From assembly GCA_040881985.1 (NCBI GenBank), contig JBBECE010000038.1:3385-67384 (forward strand): a stretch of 64,000 nucleotides of DNA. Reading direction: 5' to 3'. The translations under genes and the position numbers were made by a program. A model generated the notes under the pieces. The model ran no database searches, was not told the DNA's origin, and saw nothing but the letters and a program-made list of their open reading frames with translations. Positions 16,551-24,335 of this stretch are shown here, piece after piece. This DNA is from JBBECE01 sp040881985. GTDB taxonomy: Bacteria > Pseudomonadota > Alphaproteobacteria > Rhizobiales > Devosiaceae. Within the stretch, counting starts at the first letter, position 1; each line of letters starts with the position of its first letter.

Positions 16551-16637
16551 AGCGTCTTTTTCTTCCCCAAGTCAGGGGAGTGAGCTGGGGCCCGCAGGGA
16601 TAGATCGCGCCCCGCGCCAGGCCCTCGCGGGCCGCAC

Positions 16638-17063
16638 TCAGTCGTCGCGATAGACCTTCTCGCGGCGCTCGTGCATTTCCTGGGCTTCGAGGGAGAACGT
16701 CGCGATCGGCCGCGCGTCGAGCCGCGCCAGCCCGATCGGCTCGCCGGTTTCCTCGCAATAGCCGTAGGAGCCGTCCTCGATCCGCTTCAGCGCCGCGTCG
16801 ATCTTGGCGATCAGCTTGCGCTGGCGGTCGCGGGTTCTGAGTTCGAGCGCCCGGTCGCTTTCCGAGGACGCCCGGTCGGCCATGTCGGGATGGTTCTGGT
16901 TTTCTTCCTGCAGGTTCTCGAGCGTCTCGCGGCTCTCGCGCAAAATTTCCTCGCGCCACCCCTCGAGCTTGTTGCGGAAATATTCCCTTTGGCGGGAATT
17001 CATGAAGGGCTCGCCTTCCGACGGCCGGTACTCGACCAGTCGCGCCAACGCCGCCTGCTTCAT
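16638..17063 (-). CDS. dksA: RNA polymerase-binding transcription factor DksA
   Basis: A 141-residue protein from ATG 17063, the usual DksA length; the upstream extension to 17120 is not conserved in character. A coiled-coil hairpin (about residues 30-95) carries the tip segment NQNHPDMADRASSESDR, followed by the zinc-finger-like end YGYCEETGEPIGLARL. Only one of the four zinc cysteines of E. coli DksA remains, which is usual for alphaproteobacterial DksA as far as I recall. DksA acts in the RNA polymerase secondary channel with ppGpp in the stringent response. Confidence 0.92.
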   Translation of the reverse strand: MKQAALARLVEYRPSEGEPFMNSRQREYFRNKLEGWREEILRESRETLENLQEENQNHPDMADRASSESDRALELRTRDRQRKLIAKIDAALKRIEDGSYGYCEETGEPIGLARLDARPIATFSLEAQEMHERREKVYRDD

Positions 17064-17321
17064 TTGCGCTCCCCTGCCCAAAGCGACGGCCTCTATACCG
17101 CCGGGTGGGCCATCGGGCAAGCGACAGTTGCCGCCGCGTTGTGTCCAAAGTTCCGGCGCCCGGCGTTTTACGAATCGAGCGTGTCAATTGGATGAATCTC
17201 CGCCCGCGCAAATGTTACCGCGATCGATGCAATTTGAGGCAAATCCGCCCCAATGGCGTAAAGCCGGCGCCATATCGCGCGTTCAATGTCGCCGTCCGGA
17301 TTAGAGGCGCGGGGCGACGAG

Positions 17322-17615
17322 ATGAGCGACAGGCACGAGATCACGGCGAGCCCGTTGCGGGCGATGGCGGCGTTGCGCCATCCGGCCGAAGCCCACCCAC
17401 GTCTCACCGAAATACGTCCCGCCCCCGTCGGCGCCGCGGTTTCGATCCCCCCGCCCTTCACGCCCCCCGCCCCCCAAGCCGGCTTCGAGGCATTGATGCA
17501 ATTCACCCTGATGCTCGAGGACGAACTCGCCGAGGTTGAACGGCGCACCCTCGCCCATAGCGAGCAATTTCGGCCTCCCTTCGCGGCAACCGCGCCTGCG
17601 GGCACCAAACCCTGA
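17322..17615 (+). CDS. Hypothetical protein, 97 residues
   Basis: From ATG 17322, preceded by a GGGGCGACGAG stretch, a 97-residue frame encodes a Pro/Ala-rich N-terminal half. A short helical segment, FEALMQFTLMLEDELAEVERRT, follows at about residues 55-76. No known domain was recognised. It precedes flaF on the same strand, with a CtrA-type box between them, so it is not necessarily in the same transcript. Coding is supported by the amphipathic acidic helix and clean frame, but a spurious ORF cannot be excluded. Confidence 0.5.
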   Translation: MSDRHEITASPLRAMAALRHPAEAHPRLTEIRPAPVGAAVSIPPPFTPPAPQAGFEALMQFTLMLEDELAEVERRTLAHSEQFRPPFAATAPAGTKP

Positions 17616-17661
17616 GACAACTCTCTCTGCCCCACGCCCGGGCCTGTCCCCGCCGCCCCCA

Positions 17662-17677
17662 CTAACGGGATTTTAAC
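17662..17677 (+). promoter_or_regulatory. Candidate CtrA box and promoter upstream of flaF
   Basis: The bases CTAACGGGATTTTAAC match TTAA-N7-TTAAC with one mismatch at the first position. A -10-like TATAAG follows at 17688-17693, so the box covers the expected -35 zone, the usual position in CtrA-activated promoters. The flaF start codon is 69 bp downstream of the box. Flagellar genes are established CtrA targets. Confidence 0.55.
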
Positions 17678-17745
17678 CGGGGTGCGGTATAAGGCGTTGA
17701 AATCCGCCAATAAACTCATCGACTTCGAGCGAGGGGCGATCGCCG

Positions 17746-18114
17746 ATGCACCGTCAGGCCGCCGCCGGCCAGACCGCCAAACGAACCCCCGCGCCGCGCG
17801 ACCTTGAATGCGATTTGCTGTCGCGTTCGGCTGCCTGGCTGCAGCGCGTTCGCGACGGCTGGGACGGCGGCCACGCCGACCTCGACGGCGCCCTCACTTA
17901 CAATCGCCGGCTCTGGAACCTGTTTCTGGTTTCGGTCACCCGCCCCGACAGTCCCGTATCTCGACCCGTCAGGCAAAATGTCACCAACCTCGGCCGGTTC
18001 GTGATCGGCCACACGATTGCGGTTCTGTCCGACCCCTCCGCCGACAAGCTCGACGTCCTCATCACCATCAACCGGCAGCTCGCCGCCGGCCTCAAGGCCG
18101 CGAGCCCCCACTAG
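17746..18114 (+). CDS. flaF: Flagellar biosynthesis regulator FlaF
   Basis: A 122-residue protein with the FlaF landmarks RDLECDLLSRSAAWLQRVRD, LTYNRRLWNLFLVSV and VRQNVTNLGRFVIGHTI. In Caulobacter and rhizobia FlaF is needed for flagellin synthesis or secretion and works with FlbT on flagellin mRNA. No flagellin or flbT gene is in the window, so this flaF is an orphan here, like the FliO-like gene at 10.1 kb. A candidate CtrA box sits upstream at 17662-17677. Confidence 0.85.
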   Translation: MHRQAAAGQTAKRTPAPRDLECDLLSRSAAWLQRVRDGWDGGHADLDGALTYNRRLWNLFLVSVTRPDSPVSRPVRQNVTNLGRFVIGHTIAVLSDPSADKLDVLITINRQLAAGLKAASPH

Positions 18115-18287
18115 AGTCCTGCCCGGCCCCTCGCCCCCTCTTTCGTCCTCGTCCTCGGGCGCTTGACTCGAGGACCCATGACGACGCGCCGCTCGGAAAG
18201 CGACCGCCACGCCCGCTCTCCGGCTTGTCCCCGTTCCCCGCCTCGCCTATCAAGACGCCCCGTCCAGACGCTCGGGAATGAGCCGAC

Positions 18288-19440
18288 GTGACCGCCACCG
18301 TTTCCGAACGCCTCGACCCGGCCGGCGTCCGCCGCGCCCGCATCGCTGTCTCGGCCGACTTCTTGCTTTTCGGCATGTGTCTCGCGCTTTGGTACGTCCA
18401 CATCCCGCTGGTCGTCGCGCGCCTTGAACTCGAGCCGGCCGTTCTCGGCCTCCTGCTCATCGGACCGGGCATAGCGGGCCTCATCGCCCAGCCGCTCGCC
18501 GGCCTTTTGATTTCGCGCATCGGCTCGCGCCGCGTCGCGGTCATCGCGGTGCCCGTCAGCTTTGTGGCCATGCTCCTGCCGATCGCCGCCCCAAGCCTTG
18601 CGACGCTGGCGTTGCTGCTGATCTGCGCCGGCGCCCTCAACAACATCGCCGACATCGCTCTCAACATGCAGGCGACCGAAATCGAAAAGGCGCGCGGCCA
18701 GCCGACCATGTCCTCGATCCACGGCTTTTTCAGCCTGGGCGGCCTCGCCGGGGCGGCGCTGGGCGGCTACGTCATTTCCCGAGACTGGGGCGACGGGAGT
18801 GGCGCGGCAATGATCGGCATCGCCATCGTTGTGGCCGGCACCTGGTCGACCCGCCTGCTGCTCGACACGCCTCCCCCGCCGCGCGCCGCGGTTCGGCGGC
18901 GTCTGTCCCTCGCCCTGCCCGCCCTGGCCCTGCTCTTCTTCTTCATCGTCACCTTTCTCGGCAGCGTCGTCGAAGGCGCGGTCGGCGACTGGAGCGCGCT
19001 CTTCCTTGACCAGGTAAAGAACTCCGGCGCGGCCCTCGCCGCGAGCGGCTATGCCGTCTATTCGCTCGCCATGGCCGCCTGCCGGTTCGCCGGCGGGCCG
19101 GTCGTCGAAAAGCTCGGCGACCGCCGCGTCATCGGACTGGGCGGCGTGCTCATCGCCCTCGGCATGGCGATCGTCATTCTCGCGCCCACCCCGCTCGCCA
19201 GCGCTTCCGGCTTCCTCGTCATCGCCATCGGCGCCGCCAATATCGCGCCGGTGATGATCAGCGTCGCCTCCCGAATTCCGGGCGTCGCCCCCAGCGCCGG
19301 GGTTGTCGTTGTCTCATCTGCGATGATCGTCGGCTTCCTGCTCGGGCCGCCGGTCATCGGCTTCATCTCGCAGGCTTGGGGGCTTTCGGTCGGGCTTGGC
19401 GTCGTCGGCTGTCTCGGCCTTCTCGTCGCGGCGGGCGCCC
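18288..19440 (+). pseudogene. MFS transporter, 5' part, interrupted by phage-like insert
   Basis: GTG 18288 opens an MFS permease with about eleven hydrophobic helices (FGMCLALWYVHIPLVVARLE, LIGPGIAGLIAQPLAGLLIS and others), close to YbjJ-type MFS proteins. At 19440 the MFS sequence stops being collinear. The frame runs on into foreign DNA and merges with a methyltransferase frame, giving an apparent 753-codon fusion (18288-20549). The missing C-terminus (LLRSWHSMAETRAPAA and stop) is found at 21807-21856, after a second identical copy of the last 319 bp. Removing 19441-21806 restores a complete MFS gene of about 400 codons in frame. As written the gene is split; the cause may be insertion or misassembly. 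Confidence 0.85.
19122..19440 (+). repeat. 319-bp direct repeat, copy 1 (inside the MFS gene)
   Basis: Bases 19122-19440 recur at 21488-21806 at an offset of 2,366 bp, and I found no mismatch when reading both copies. The left border is CGCCGCGTC in both copies, with the base before it differing. The right border is GCGGGCGCCC, after which copy 1 continues into foreign DNA and copy 2 into the rest of the MFS gene. At the copy-1 border the junction creates a 12-base palindrome, GCGGGCGCCCGC (19431-19442). Confidence 0.95.
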
Positions 19441-19577
19441 GCGATTGCCACTGCCACCATCATGTAGCGACGGACGCTCCCCATAGTTTGTCTCATTGGC
19501 CGATCCATGCCGGACCGCGCCCTTCCAGCGGCCGCCGCGACGTTGAAGAAGCGAGGCCGGGGAGTTATGTCTTCCAA

Positions 19578-20549
19578 ATGACTTCAATCCTGCATGGTGC
19601 CTACGCCGCGGCGAGGCGCACACCAATTCTGAAAGACGCCGCCTATGCCGCTCTCAACGTTGTTGCTCGACTGAAATTTGAAGCAGAGGTTCGAGCGCGA
19701 TATTCCTCGCCAGGACCGCCGGTTACGAGTGTCGAAACCGACCCAGTTCCTAGTCTAGACACTCCGATTTCACAGCTTTGTACCGTCAACCAGTTCAGAG
19801 AACACACCTATCAGCATTGGGCGGCCGAGATGCGATCACCCGTCCGGCTCAACCGAAAGCAATGGGAGTTTGTCTACATCCTGCAGACGTTGCAGAGGCA
19901 CGGCGTGCTGGCGGTCGGGAGGCGTGGACTAGGGTTTGGCTGCGGCCGAGAGCCAATCGCTGCGATGATTGCGAAGCGTGGAGCGGAGGTATTGGCAACC
20001 GACCTGGGCCTGGGTGAAGCGGTAGAAAAGGGTTGGGCGGCCGGGCATCAGCATGCTGCGGATCTCAAGTCACTCAACGCTATAGGAATTTGCCCCGAAG
20101 ACGACTTTTCACGGCTGGCGTCGTTTGAACCCTGCGACATGAACAACATCCCGACACGCTATTCGGGGCTGTTTGACTTTACGTGGTCTGCCTGTTCACT
20201 GGAACATTTGGGGTCACTGCGTCATGGCATGGATTTCGTCATCAACGCTATGCGTTGCCTGAAGCCGGGGGGCTTGGCTGTTCACACCACAGAGTTCAAC
20301 CTTTCTTCCAACGAAAAGACGTTTGAGACGCCGCATTGTTCGCTTTACCGCCGACAGGACATCGAGCGGCTGCGAGATGAACTCGTTGTTTTGGGGCATC
20401 AGGTCGCGCCGATCACCTTAAATGCCGGCAGTGAACCGGTCGATCGCCACGTGGACATGCCCCCCTACAAATCCTCGCCACACCTGCGGCTCGAGATCGG
20501 AACATTTGCATCGACATCTATCGGCATTGTCGTGAGGAAAGCGAGTTAG
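19578..20549 (+). CDS. SAM-dependent methyltransferase in phage-like insert
   Basis: ATG 19578 starts a 323-residue protein (MTSILHGAYAAARRTPILKD); GGGGAG lies about 13 bases upstream. SAM-binding features are RRGLGFGCGREPIAAMIAKR, VLATDLGLGEA, FDFTWSACSLEHLGSLRHG and MRCLKPGGLAVHTTEF, followed by YRRQDIERLRDEL. Such methyltransferases occur in sugar or cell-surface loci and beside phage tail fibres; the substrate is unknown. Base composition is lower in GC than that of surrounding genes, suggesting a different origin. The frame is also continuous with the upstream truncated MFS gene, but the family similarity begins only near this ATG. Its stop overlaps that of the convergent tail gene by 4 bp. 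Confidence 0.75.
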   Translation: MTSILHGAYAAARRTPILKDAAYAALNVVARLKFEAEVRARYSSPGPPVTSVETDPVPSLDTPISQLCTVNQFREHTYQHWAAEMRSPVRLNRKQWEFVYILQTLQRHGVLAVGRRGLGFGCGREPIAAMIAKRGAEVLATDLGLGEAVEKGWAAGHQHAADLKSLNAIGICPEDDFSRLASFEPCDMNNIPTRYSGLFDFTWSACSLEHLGSLRHGMDFVINAMRCLKPGGLAVHTTEFNLSSNEKTFETPHCSLYRRQDIERLRDELVVLGHQVAPITLNAGSEPVDRHVDMPPYKSSPHLRLEIGTFASTSIGIVVRKAS

Positions 20550-21364
20550 GCCAACCGACCTCTCGTATCGATCCAGCCCACGGTGCTGATATAGACCGTT
20601 ACATCTGTGTTTGACGCGCCGAGACGATAGCGGATTTGACCAGAGGTGTTGGTCTTCACCAAAACCGTATTCACCGCGATCCATTCGGATATGCCCCAAG
20701 CAGTCTGAGTTGACAGATTGAAAGACGGAACCGAGTCGATTTCGTCCAAGGCGGTCAGCAACAGGAAGTTTATGGAACCGGCGCTGTTGTCGCGAAAGGT
20801 GACTGCAACATTGGCGTGAACAACTATGCCGAGAGGAACCGTTAGCCCCAAGGTAACTGCACTCGTGCCGGGATTGTTGGCTCCGCTATCAGCCGACTGT
20901 GTAGTTAGGGCGAAACTATCCCCACTCTGTCTAAATGCCCGTATCGTACCGCTCTGCCTGATGATCGAGCCGATCCGCCGCTTGAAGTCATAATTCGCCG
21001 GCATGGTCGGCGTTGGCGCCGAAGTCGAAAACAGCACATCCACCACGCCGCTATCCGAGCGCAGGATCAGCCAGACGTGGTAGGTCGTATCCGCGACTGC
21101 TCCGGTATCTAGCCCGCCTTGGTTCGTCCCCACTGACCAAGCGGCATCCAGCCGCTTGGTCAGTCCCGACGCCAACGTGATATTGCGCGCGTTCGTGCTG
21201 TCCACCGCGACGCCGGCCGCAATATCAATATCGTTGGCAGCGTCGCCGGTGTTGTTGGCGAGGGTCAGCCCCCACAGATAGCCGGGAATGCTCGCCGGTA
21301 TCCCCAGATTGGTCTGGGCCGCCGCAGCCGTACTGGCCCCTGTTCCGCCGTCGGCAATCGCCAC
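20546..21364 (-). CDS. Phage tail-fibre-like protein, C-terminal part
   Basis: A 272-codon frame from GTG 21364. It begins with the tail-fibre/collar motif AIADGGTGASTAAAAQTNLG and continues with Thr/Asn/Ala-rich beta-type sequence (LTLANNTGDAANDIDIAAGV, YHVWLILRSDSGVVDVLFST, RRIGSIIRQSGTIRAFRQSG), typical of prophage tail fibres. The same frame is open upstream except for one TAA at 21383-21385, beyond which it resumes as tail-fibre sequence to the junction at 21487. It is therefore probably the 3' portion of a longer tail-fibre gene interrupted by a nonsense change and cut by the junction. Confidence 0.65.
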   Translation of the reverse strand: MAIADGGTGASTAAAAQTNLGIPASIPGYLWGLTLANNTGDAANDIDIAAGVAVDSTNARNITLASGLTKRLDAAWSVGTNQGGLDTGAVADTTYHVWLILRSDSGVVDVLFSTSAPTPTMPANYDFKRRIGSIIRQSGTIRAFRQSGDSFALTTQSADSGANNPGTSAVTLGLTVPLGIVVHANVAVTFRDNSAGSINFLLLTALDEIDSVPSFNLSTQTAWGISEWIAVNTVLVKTNTSGQIRYRLGASNTDVTVYISTVGWIDTRGRLA

Positions 21365-21382
21365 GTCGGTGCCGCCCGGCTT

Positions 21383-21487
21383 TTAACCCTCCGCATTAAG
21401 CAGCACCCAAGCCCCCGCGGCCGCATTATACGCCGCGTCATAGATCAACAAATACCGGCCATTGGCCGCGATGTCCCCCACCTGCAG
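21383..21487 (-). pseudogene. Tail-fibre gene fragment upstream of an in-frame stop
   Basis: In the frame of the tail-fibre gene, 21487 down to 21383 encodes LQVGDIAANGRYLLIYDAAY followed by NAAAGAWVLLNAEG and a TAA stop. This is typical phage tail sequence. It is cut at 21487, where the second MFS repeat begins, so it has no start codon. It continues in frame into the downstream GTG-started frame, and the two are best read as one broken gene. Confidence 0.6.
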
Positions 21488-21806
21488 CGCCGCGTCATCG
21501 GACTGGGCGGCGTGCTCATCGCCCTCGGCATGGCGATCGTCATTCTCGCGCCCACCCCGCTCGCCAGCGCTTCCGGCTTCCTCGTCATCGCCATCGGCGC
21601 CGCCAATATCGCGCCGGTGATGATCAGCGTCGCCTCCCGAATTCCGGGCGTCGCCCCCAGCGCCGGGGTTGTCGTTGTCTCATCTGCGATGATCGTCGGC
21701 TTCCTGCTCGGGCCGCCGGTCATCGGCTTCATCTCGCAGGCTTGGGGGCTTTCGGTCGGGCTTGGCGTCGTCGGCTGTCTCGGCCTTCTCGTCGCGGCGG
21801 GCGCCC
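21488..21806 (+). repeat. 319-bp direct repeat, copy 2
   Basis: This copy is identical by reading to 19122-19440. It begins abruptly within tail-fibre sequence at a 9-base microhomology (CGCCGCGTC) and continues into the genuine 3' end of the MFS gene. Confidence 0.95.
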
Positions 21807-21856
21807 TGCTGCGCTCCTGGCATTCGATGGCGGAGACCCGAGCCCCCGCCGCCTGA
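21488..21856 (+). pseudogene. MFS transporter, 3' fragment
   Basis: This is the C-terminal part of the MFS permease that starts at 18288. The frame carries GGVLIALGMAIVILAPTPLA, MISVASRIPGVAPSAGVVVV, GFISQAWGLSVGLGVVGCLG and ends LLRSWHSMAETRAPAA. It has no start of its own; the ATG at 21512 is internal to the MFS protein. The first 319 bp duplicate copy 1, and only the last 50 bp are unique to this copy. Confidence 0.85.
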
Positions 21857-21926
21857 TCCTGCCGCTTCTTGCCCCACCCCCCGATCTCGTCTAATCACTC
21901 GACCCGATCCGGGAGCCGCCAAAAAA

Positions 21927-22796
21927 ATGCTCTTCGACAGCGCCGACGACTACGCCAAATCCCCGCGCCATGCGGTCGCGCTTTTCGGCATGGCCGGCGC
22001 CGGCAAGACGCGGCTCGCCGGCAAGCTCAGGCGGCACGGCTGGTTTCATTTCTCGGTCGATTACCGGATCGGCACCCGCCACATGGGCGAGTTCATCGTC
22101 GACAATTTCAAGCAGCAAGCGATGAAGCTGCCGTTCCTCTCCGAGCTCTTGCGCTCGGACTCGATCTATATTTCCTCGAACATCACCTTCGACAATCTCG
22201 ACCCGCTCTCGACTTATCTGGGCCGCCCCGGCAATCCGGCAAAGGGCGGCCTGCCGCTCGCCGAATATCAGCGCCGGCAGGAACAGCACCGCATCGCCGA
22301 AGTCGCGGCGCTGAAGGACGTCCCCTATTTCATCGACCGCGCCAAATCGCTTTACGGCTACGACAACTTCGTCGTCGATTCGGGCGGCTCGCTGATCGAG
22401 GTCGTCGATGTCGACGATCCCGCCGACCCGGTGATCGCGACGCTAACCGCCCATACCGTTCTCGTCTATATCGAGGGCACCCGCCGCAGCCGGGACAAAC
22501 TCATCGAGCGCTTCAAGGCCGATCCGAAACCGATGTATTACCGCCCGGCGCTGCTCGCCGAAAAATGGGCGCAGTACAAGCGCGAAAACCGCCTCGCCCG
22601 CGACGACGATGTCGATCCCGGCGATTTTGGCGCCTGGGGCTTCGAGGCGATCCTCGAGGATCGCCTGCCGCGCTATGCGGCGCTCGCCCGCCGCCACGGC
22701 TACACCATCTCGGCCTCCGACGCCTCCTCGGTGCGCGACAGCGACGATTTCCACGCGCTGATGCGCAAGGCAATCTCCCGCCGCAAGGCGGCTTAG
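21927..22796 (+). CDS. P-loop ATPase upstream of metA
   Basis: ATG 21927, with GGGAG at 21911-21915, starts a 289-residue protein. It has a Walker A motif, FGMAGAGKTRLAGKLRRHGW, at about residues 20-39. Other notable segments are VDYRIGTRHMGEFIVDNFK, FVVDSGGSLIEVVD, HTVLVYIEGTRRSRDKLIER and WGFEAILEDRLPRYAALARR. I recognise the nucleotide-binding fold but not a named family. The gene is 8 bp from metA, so they are probably cotranscribed, but a role in methionine synthesis is not shown. Any start upstream of 21927 would run into the MFS fragment. Confidence 0.75.
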   Translation: MLFDSADDYAKSPRHAVALFGMAGAGKTRLAGKLRRHGWFHFSVDYRIGTRHMGEFIVDNFKQQAMKLPFLSELLRSDSIYISSNITFDNLDPLSTYLGRPGNPAKGGLPLAEYQRRQEQHRIAEVAALKDVPYFIDRAKSLYGYDNFVVDSGGSLIEVVDVDDPADPVIATLTAHTVLVYIEGTRRSRDKLIERFKADPKPMYYRPALLAEKWAQYKRENRLARDDDVDPGDFGAWGFEAILEDRLPRYAALARRHGYTISASDASSVRDSDDFHALMRKAISRRKAA

Positions 22797-22804
22797 GCCA
22801 AACC

Positions 22805-23847
22805 ATGCCCATTCGTATTCCCGACCACCTACCCGCGCGGANNNNNNNNNNNNNNNNNNNNNNNNNNNNNNNNNNNNNNNNNNNNNNNNNNNNNNNNNNN
22901 NNNNNNNNNNNNNNNNNNNNNNNNNNNNNNNNNNNNNNNNNCCCGCGCGGACAACCCTCGAGGCCGAGGGCGTGATGGTCATGGATTCGACCCGCGCCGC
23001 CCGCCAGGACATCCGGCCGCTCGAAATCGGGCTCCTCAACCTGATGCCCAACAAGGAACGCACCGACACCCAGTTTGCGCGACTCGTCGGCGCCACCCCT
23101 TTGCAGGTCGAATTCACCCTTGTCCGGATCACCGACCACAAGTCGAAAAACACTCCCGAGGCCTATCTCGACGCTTTCTATGAGACCTGGGAAAAGGTCC
23201 GCTCCCGCAAGTTCGACGGTTTTATCGTCACCGGCGCCCCGATCGCCCACATCCCCTTCGAGGAAGTGCGCTACTGGCGCGAAATGGTCGACATCATGGA
23301 CTGGACCCAGTCCCACGTGCACCGCACCATGTTCATCTGCTGGGGCGTGCAGGCCGCGCTCTATCATTTCTATGGCATCGAGCGCCGCCGCCGTGCCGCC
23401 AAGGCCGTCGGCATTTTTCGCCATCGGGTGGTCCGGCCAGCCTCGCCCCTGCTGCGCGGCTTCTCCGACGACTTCGGCGTGCCGGTATCGCGCTACAACG
23501 ATATCGACCCGGGGACCCTTCCCGCCTCCGGCGCCCTCGAGGTGCTGATCGACTCCGGCGAGGTCGGCATTTGCATGCTCGAGGACCGCGCCCACCGCGC
23601 GGTCATGATGCTCAACCATCTCGAATACGACGCCGACTCGCTCGCCGGCGAATATGCCCGCGACAGTCAGGCCGGCCTCGATCCGGCGCTGCCGGTCAAC
23701 TATTACCCCGGCGACGATCCCGCCCGCGCCCCGCTCAACTCCTGGCGCTCGCACGCCCATCTCTTGTTCCAGAACTGGATCAACGAGATCTACCAGACGA
23801 CCCCGTTCGACATCCGGAAAATCGGCCTCGAAGAGACGCCCTATTAG
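22805..23847 (+). CDS. metA: Homoserine O-acyltransferase MetA (contains an artificial N gap)
   Basis: The start ATG 22805 encodes MPIRIPDHLPAR, exactly the MetA N-terminus, and then 100 Ns intervene (22842-22941). After the gap TTLEAEGVMVMD resumes, followed by IRPLEIGLLNLMPNKERTDT, the catalytic cysteine in MFICWGVQAALYHFYG, the active-site histidine in FRHRVV and the late SWRSHAHLLFQNWINEIYQ. The ten bases before the gap (CCCGCGCGGA) are repeated right after it. Collapsing them to one copy gives a continuous frame with no missing residue. MetA acylates homoserine with succinyl- or acetyl-CoA for methionine synthesis. As written, the gap adds 110 bases and shifts the frame. Confidence 0.93.
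22842..22941. other. Assembly gap of 100 Ns
   Basis: There are exactly 100 unknown bases between two copies of CCCGCGCGGA (22832-22841 and 22942-22951). The round length and the repeated ends indicate a scaffolding default rather than measured missing sequence. The metA frame is restored by overlapping the ends by 10 bp. Confidence 0.95.
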
Positions 23848-24050
23848 CCGGCCCACCTGTCCCCCTGCGAGAATCCCGGACTTGATACTTGATTTTTTCC
23901 CCAATTACGTCCATATGAACCGCATTCGATTTTGCCTGCCTTGACGCACTGGCCGACAGGCCCCTCCCAAGACATCGCTAAATTCGGATAAGAGCTCGGG
24001 CGATGGTCGCTCGGGCAAAACGCGTTTCGCGTACTCAAAAGGAGGCCACA

Positions 24051-24260
24051 TTGGCCACAGGTACAGTTAAATTCTTCAACCACAATCGTGGCTTCGGTTT
24101 CATCCAGCCGACCGACGGCGGCCCGGACGTTTTCGTTCATGCCACCGCCGTCGAGCGCGCCGGCATGCCGGCGCTGACCGAAGGGCAGAAGCTCAGCTAC
24201 GAGGTCAAGGCCGACGAGCGTTCGGGCAAGACTTCGGCGGTCAATCTGCAGAACGCCTAG
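24051..24260 (+). CDS. Cold-shock protein CspA family
   Basis: A TTG start at 24051 sits behind a perfect AAAAGGAGG (24037-24045). It gives a 69-residue protein (ATGTVKFFNHNRGFGFIQP, DVFVHATAVERAG) with both RNA-binding motifs, RNP1 (RGFGFI) and RNP2 (VFVHA). A longer frame from 24003 adds a non-family N-terminus and would ignore this ribosome site. Cold-shock proteins melt RNA structure. A strong terminator follows at 24282-24304, separating the gene from rpsU. The 203-bp region upstream (23848-24050) shows no other gene. Confidence 0.95.
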   Translation: MATGTVKFFNHNRGFGFIQPTDGGPDVFVHATAVERAGMPALTEGQKLSYEVKADERSGKTSAVNLQNA

Positions 24261-24281
24261 GCGTTCCGTCGAACCGGGATG

Positions 24282-24304
24282 CCCGGCGCCCTGCGCCGGG
24301 TTTT
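24282..24304 (+). terminator. Rho-independent terminator after the cold-shock gene
   Basis: A perfect 8-bp GC stem (CCCGGCGC / GCGCCGGG) with a 3-base loop is followed by TTTT. It lies 22 bp after the cold-shock stop codon and 32 bp before the rpsU start. Confidence 0.85.
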
Positions 24305-24335
24305 CCGTCACTGAGCGAATAAGAGGAGAGTTCCG

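Larger units (their letters stand above)
19441..21487. mobile_element. 2,047-bp phage-like insert between the 319-bp repeats
   Basis: The segment has visibly lower GC than its flanks and contains a plus-strand methyltransferase (19578-20549), a convergent minus-strand tail-fibre-like frame (20546-21364) and a further tail fragment (21383-21487). Its first ~137 bp also hold, on the minus strand, the start of a frame (MEDITPRPRFFN from 19577, with MGSVRRYMMVAVAIAG resembling a signal peptide) that is cut at the junction. Genes are truncated at both ends, so this looks like an arbitrary piece of prophage DNA rather than a complete element. No integrase, transposase or terminal inverted repeats were seen. 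Real integration and assembly chimera are both possible. Confidence 0.7.

Noticed and set aside
16551..16637. Possible terminator between kup and dksA
   Set aside because: Only short, imperfect CCCC/GGGG pairings were found, with no T-tract after a stable stem.
16638..17063. Loss of the zinc-finger cysteines in DksA as a novelty
   Set aside because: Three of the four cysteines are missing, but alphaproteobacterial DksA proteins normally show this pattern, so it is not a special feature.
23848..24050. Possible small RNA or leader upstream of the cold-shock gene
   Set aside because: No convincing hairpin-terminator pair or conserved motif was visible. Cold-shock mRNAs often have long leaders, but nothing specific can be supported.
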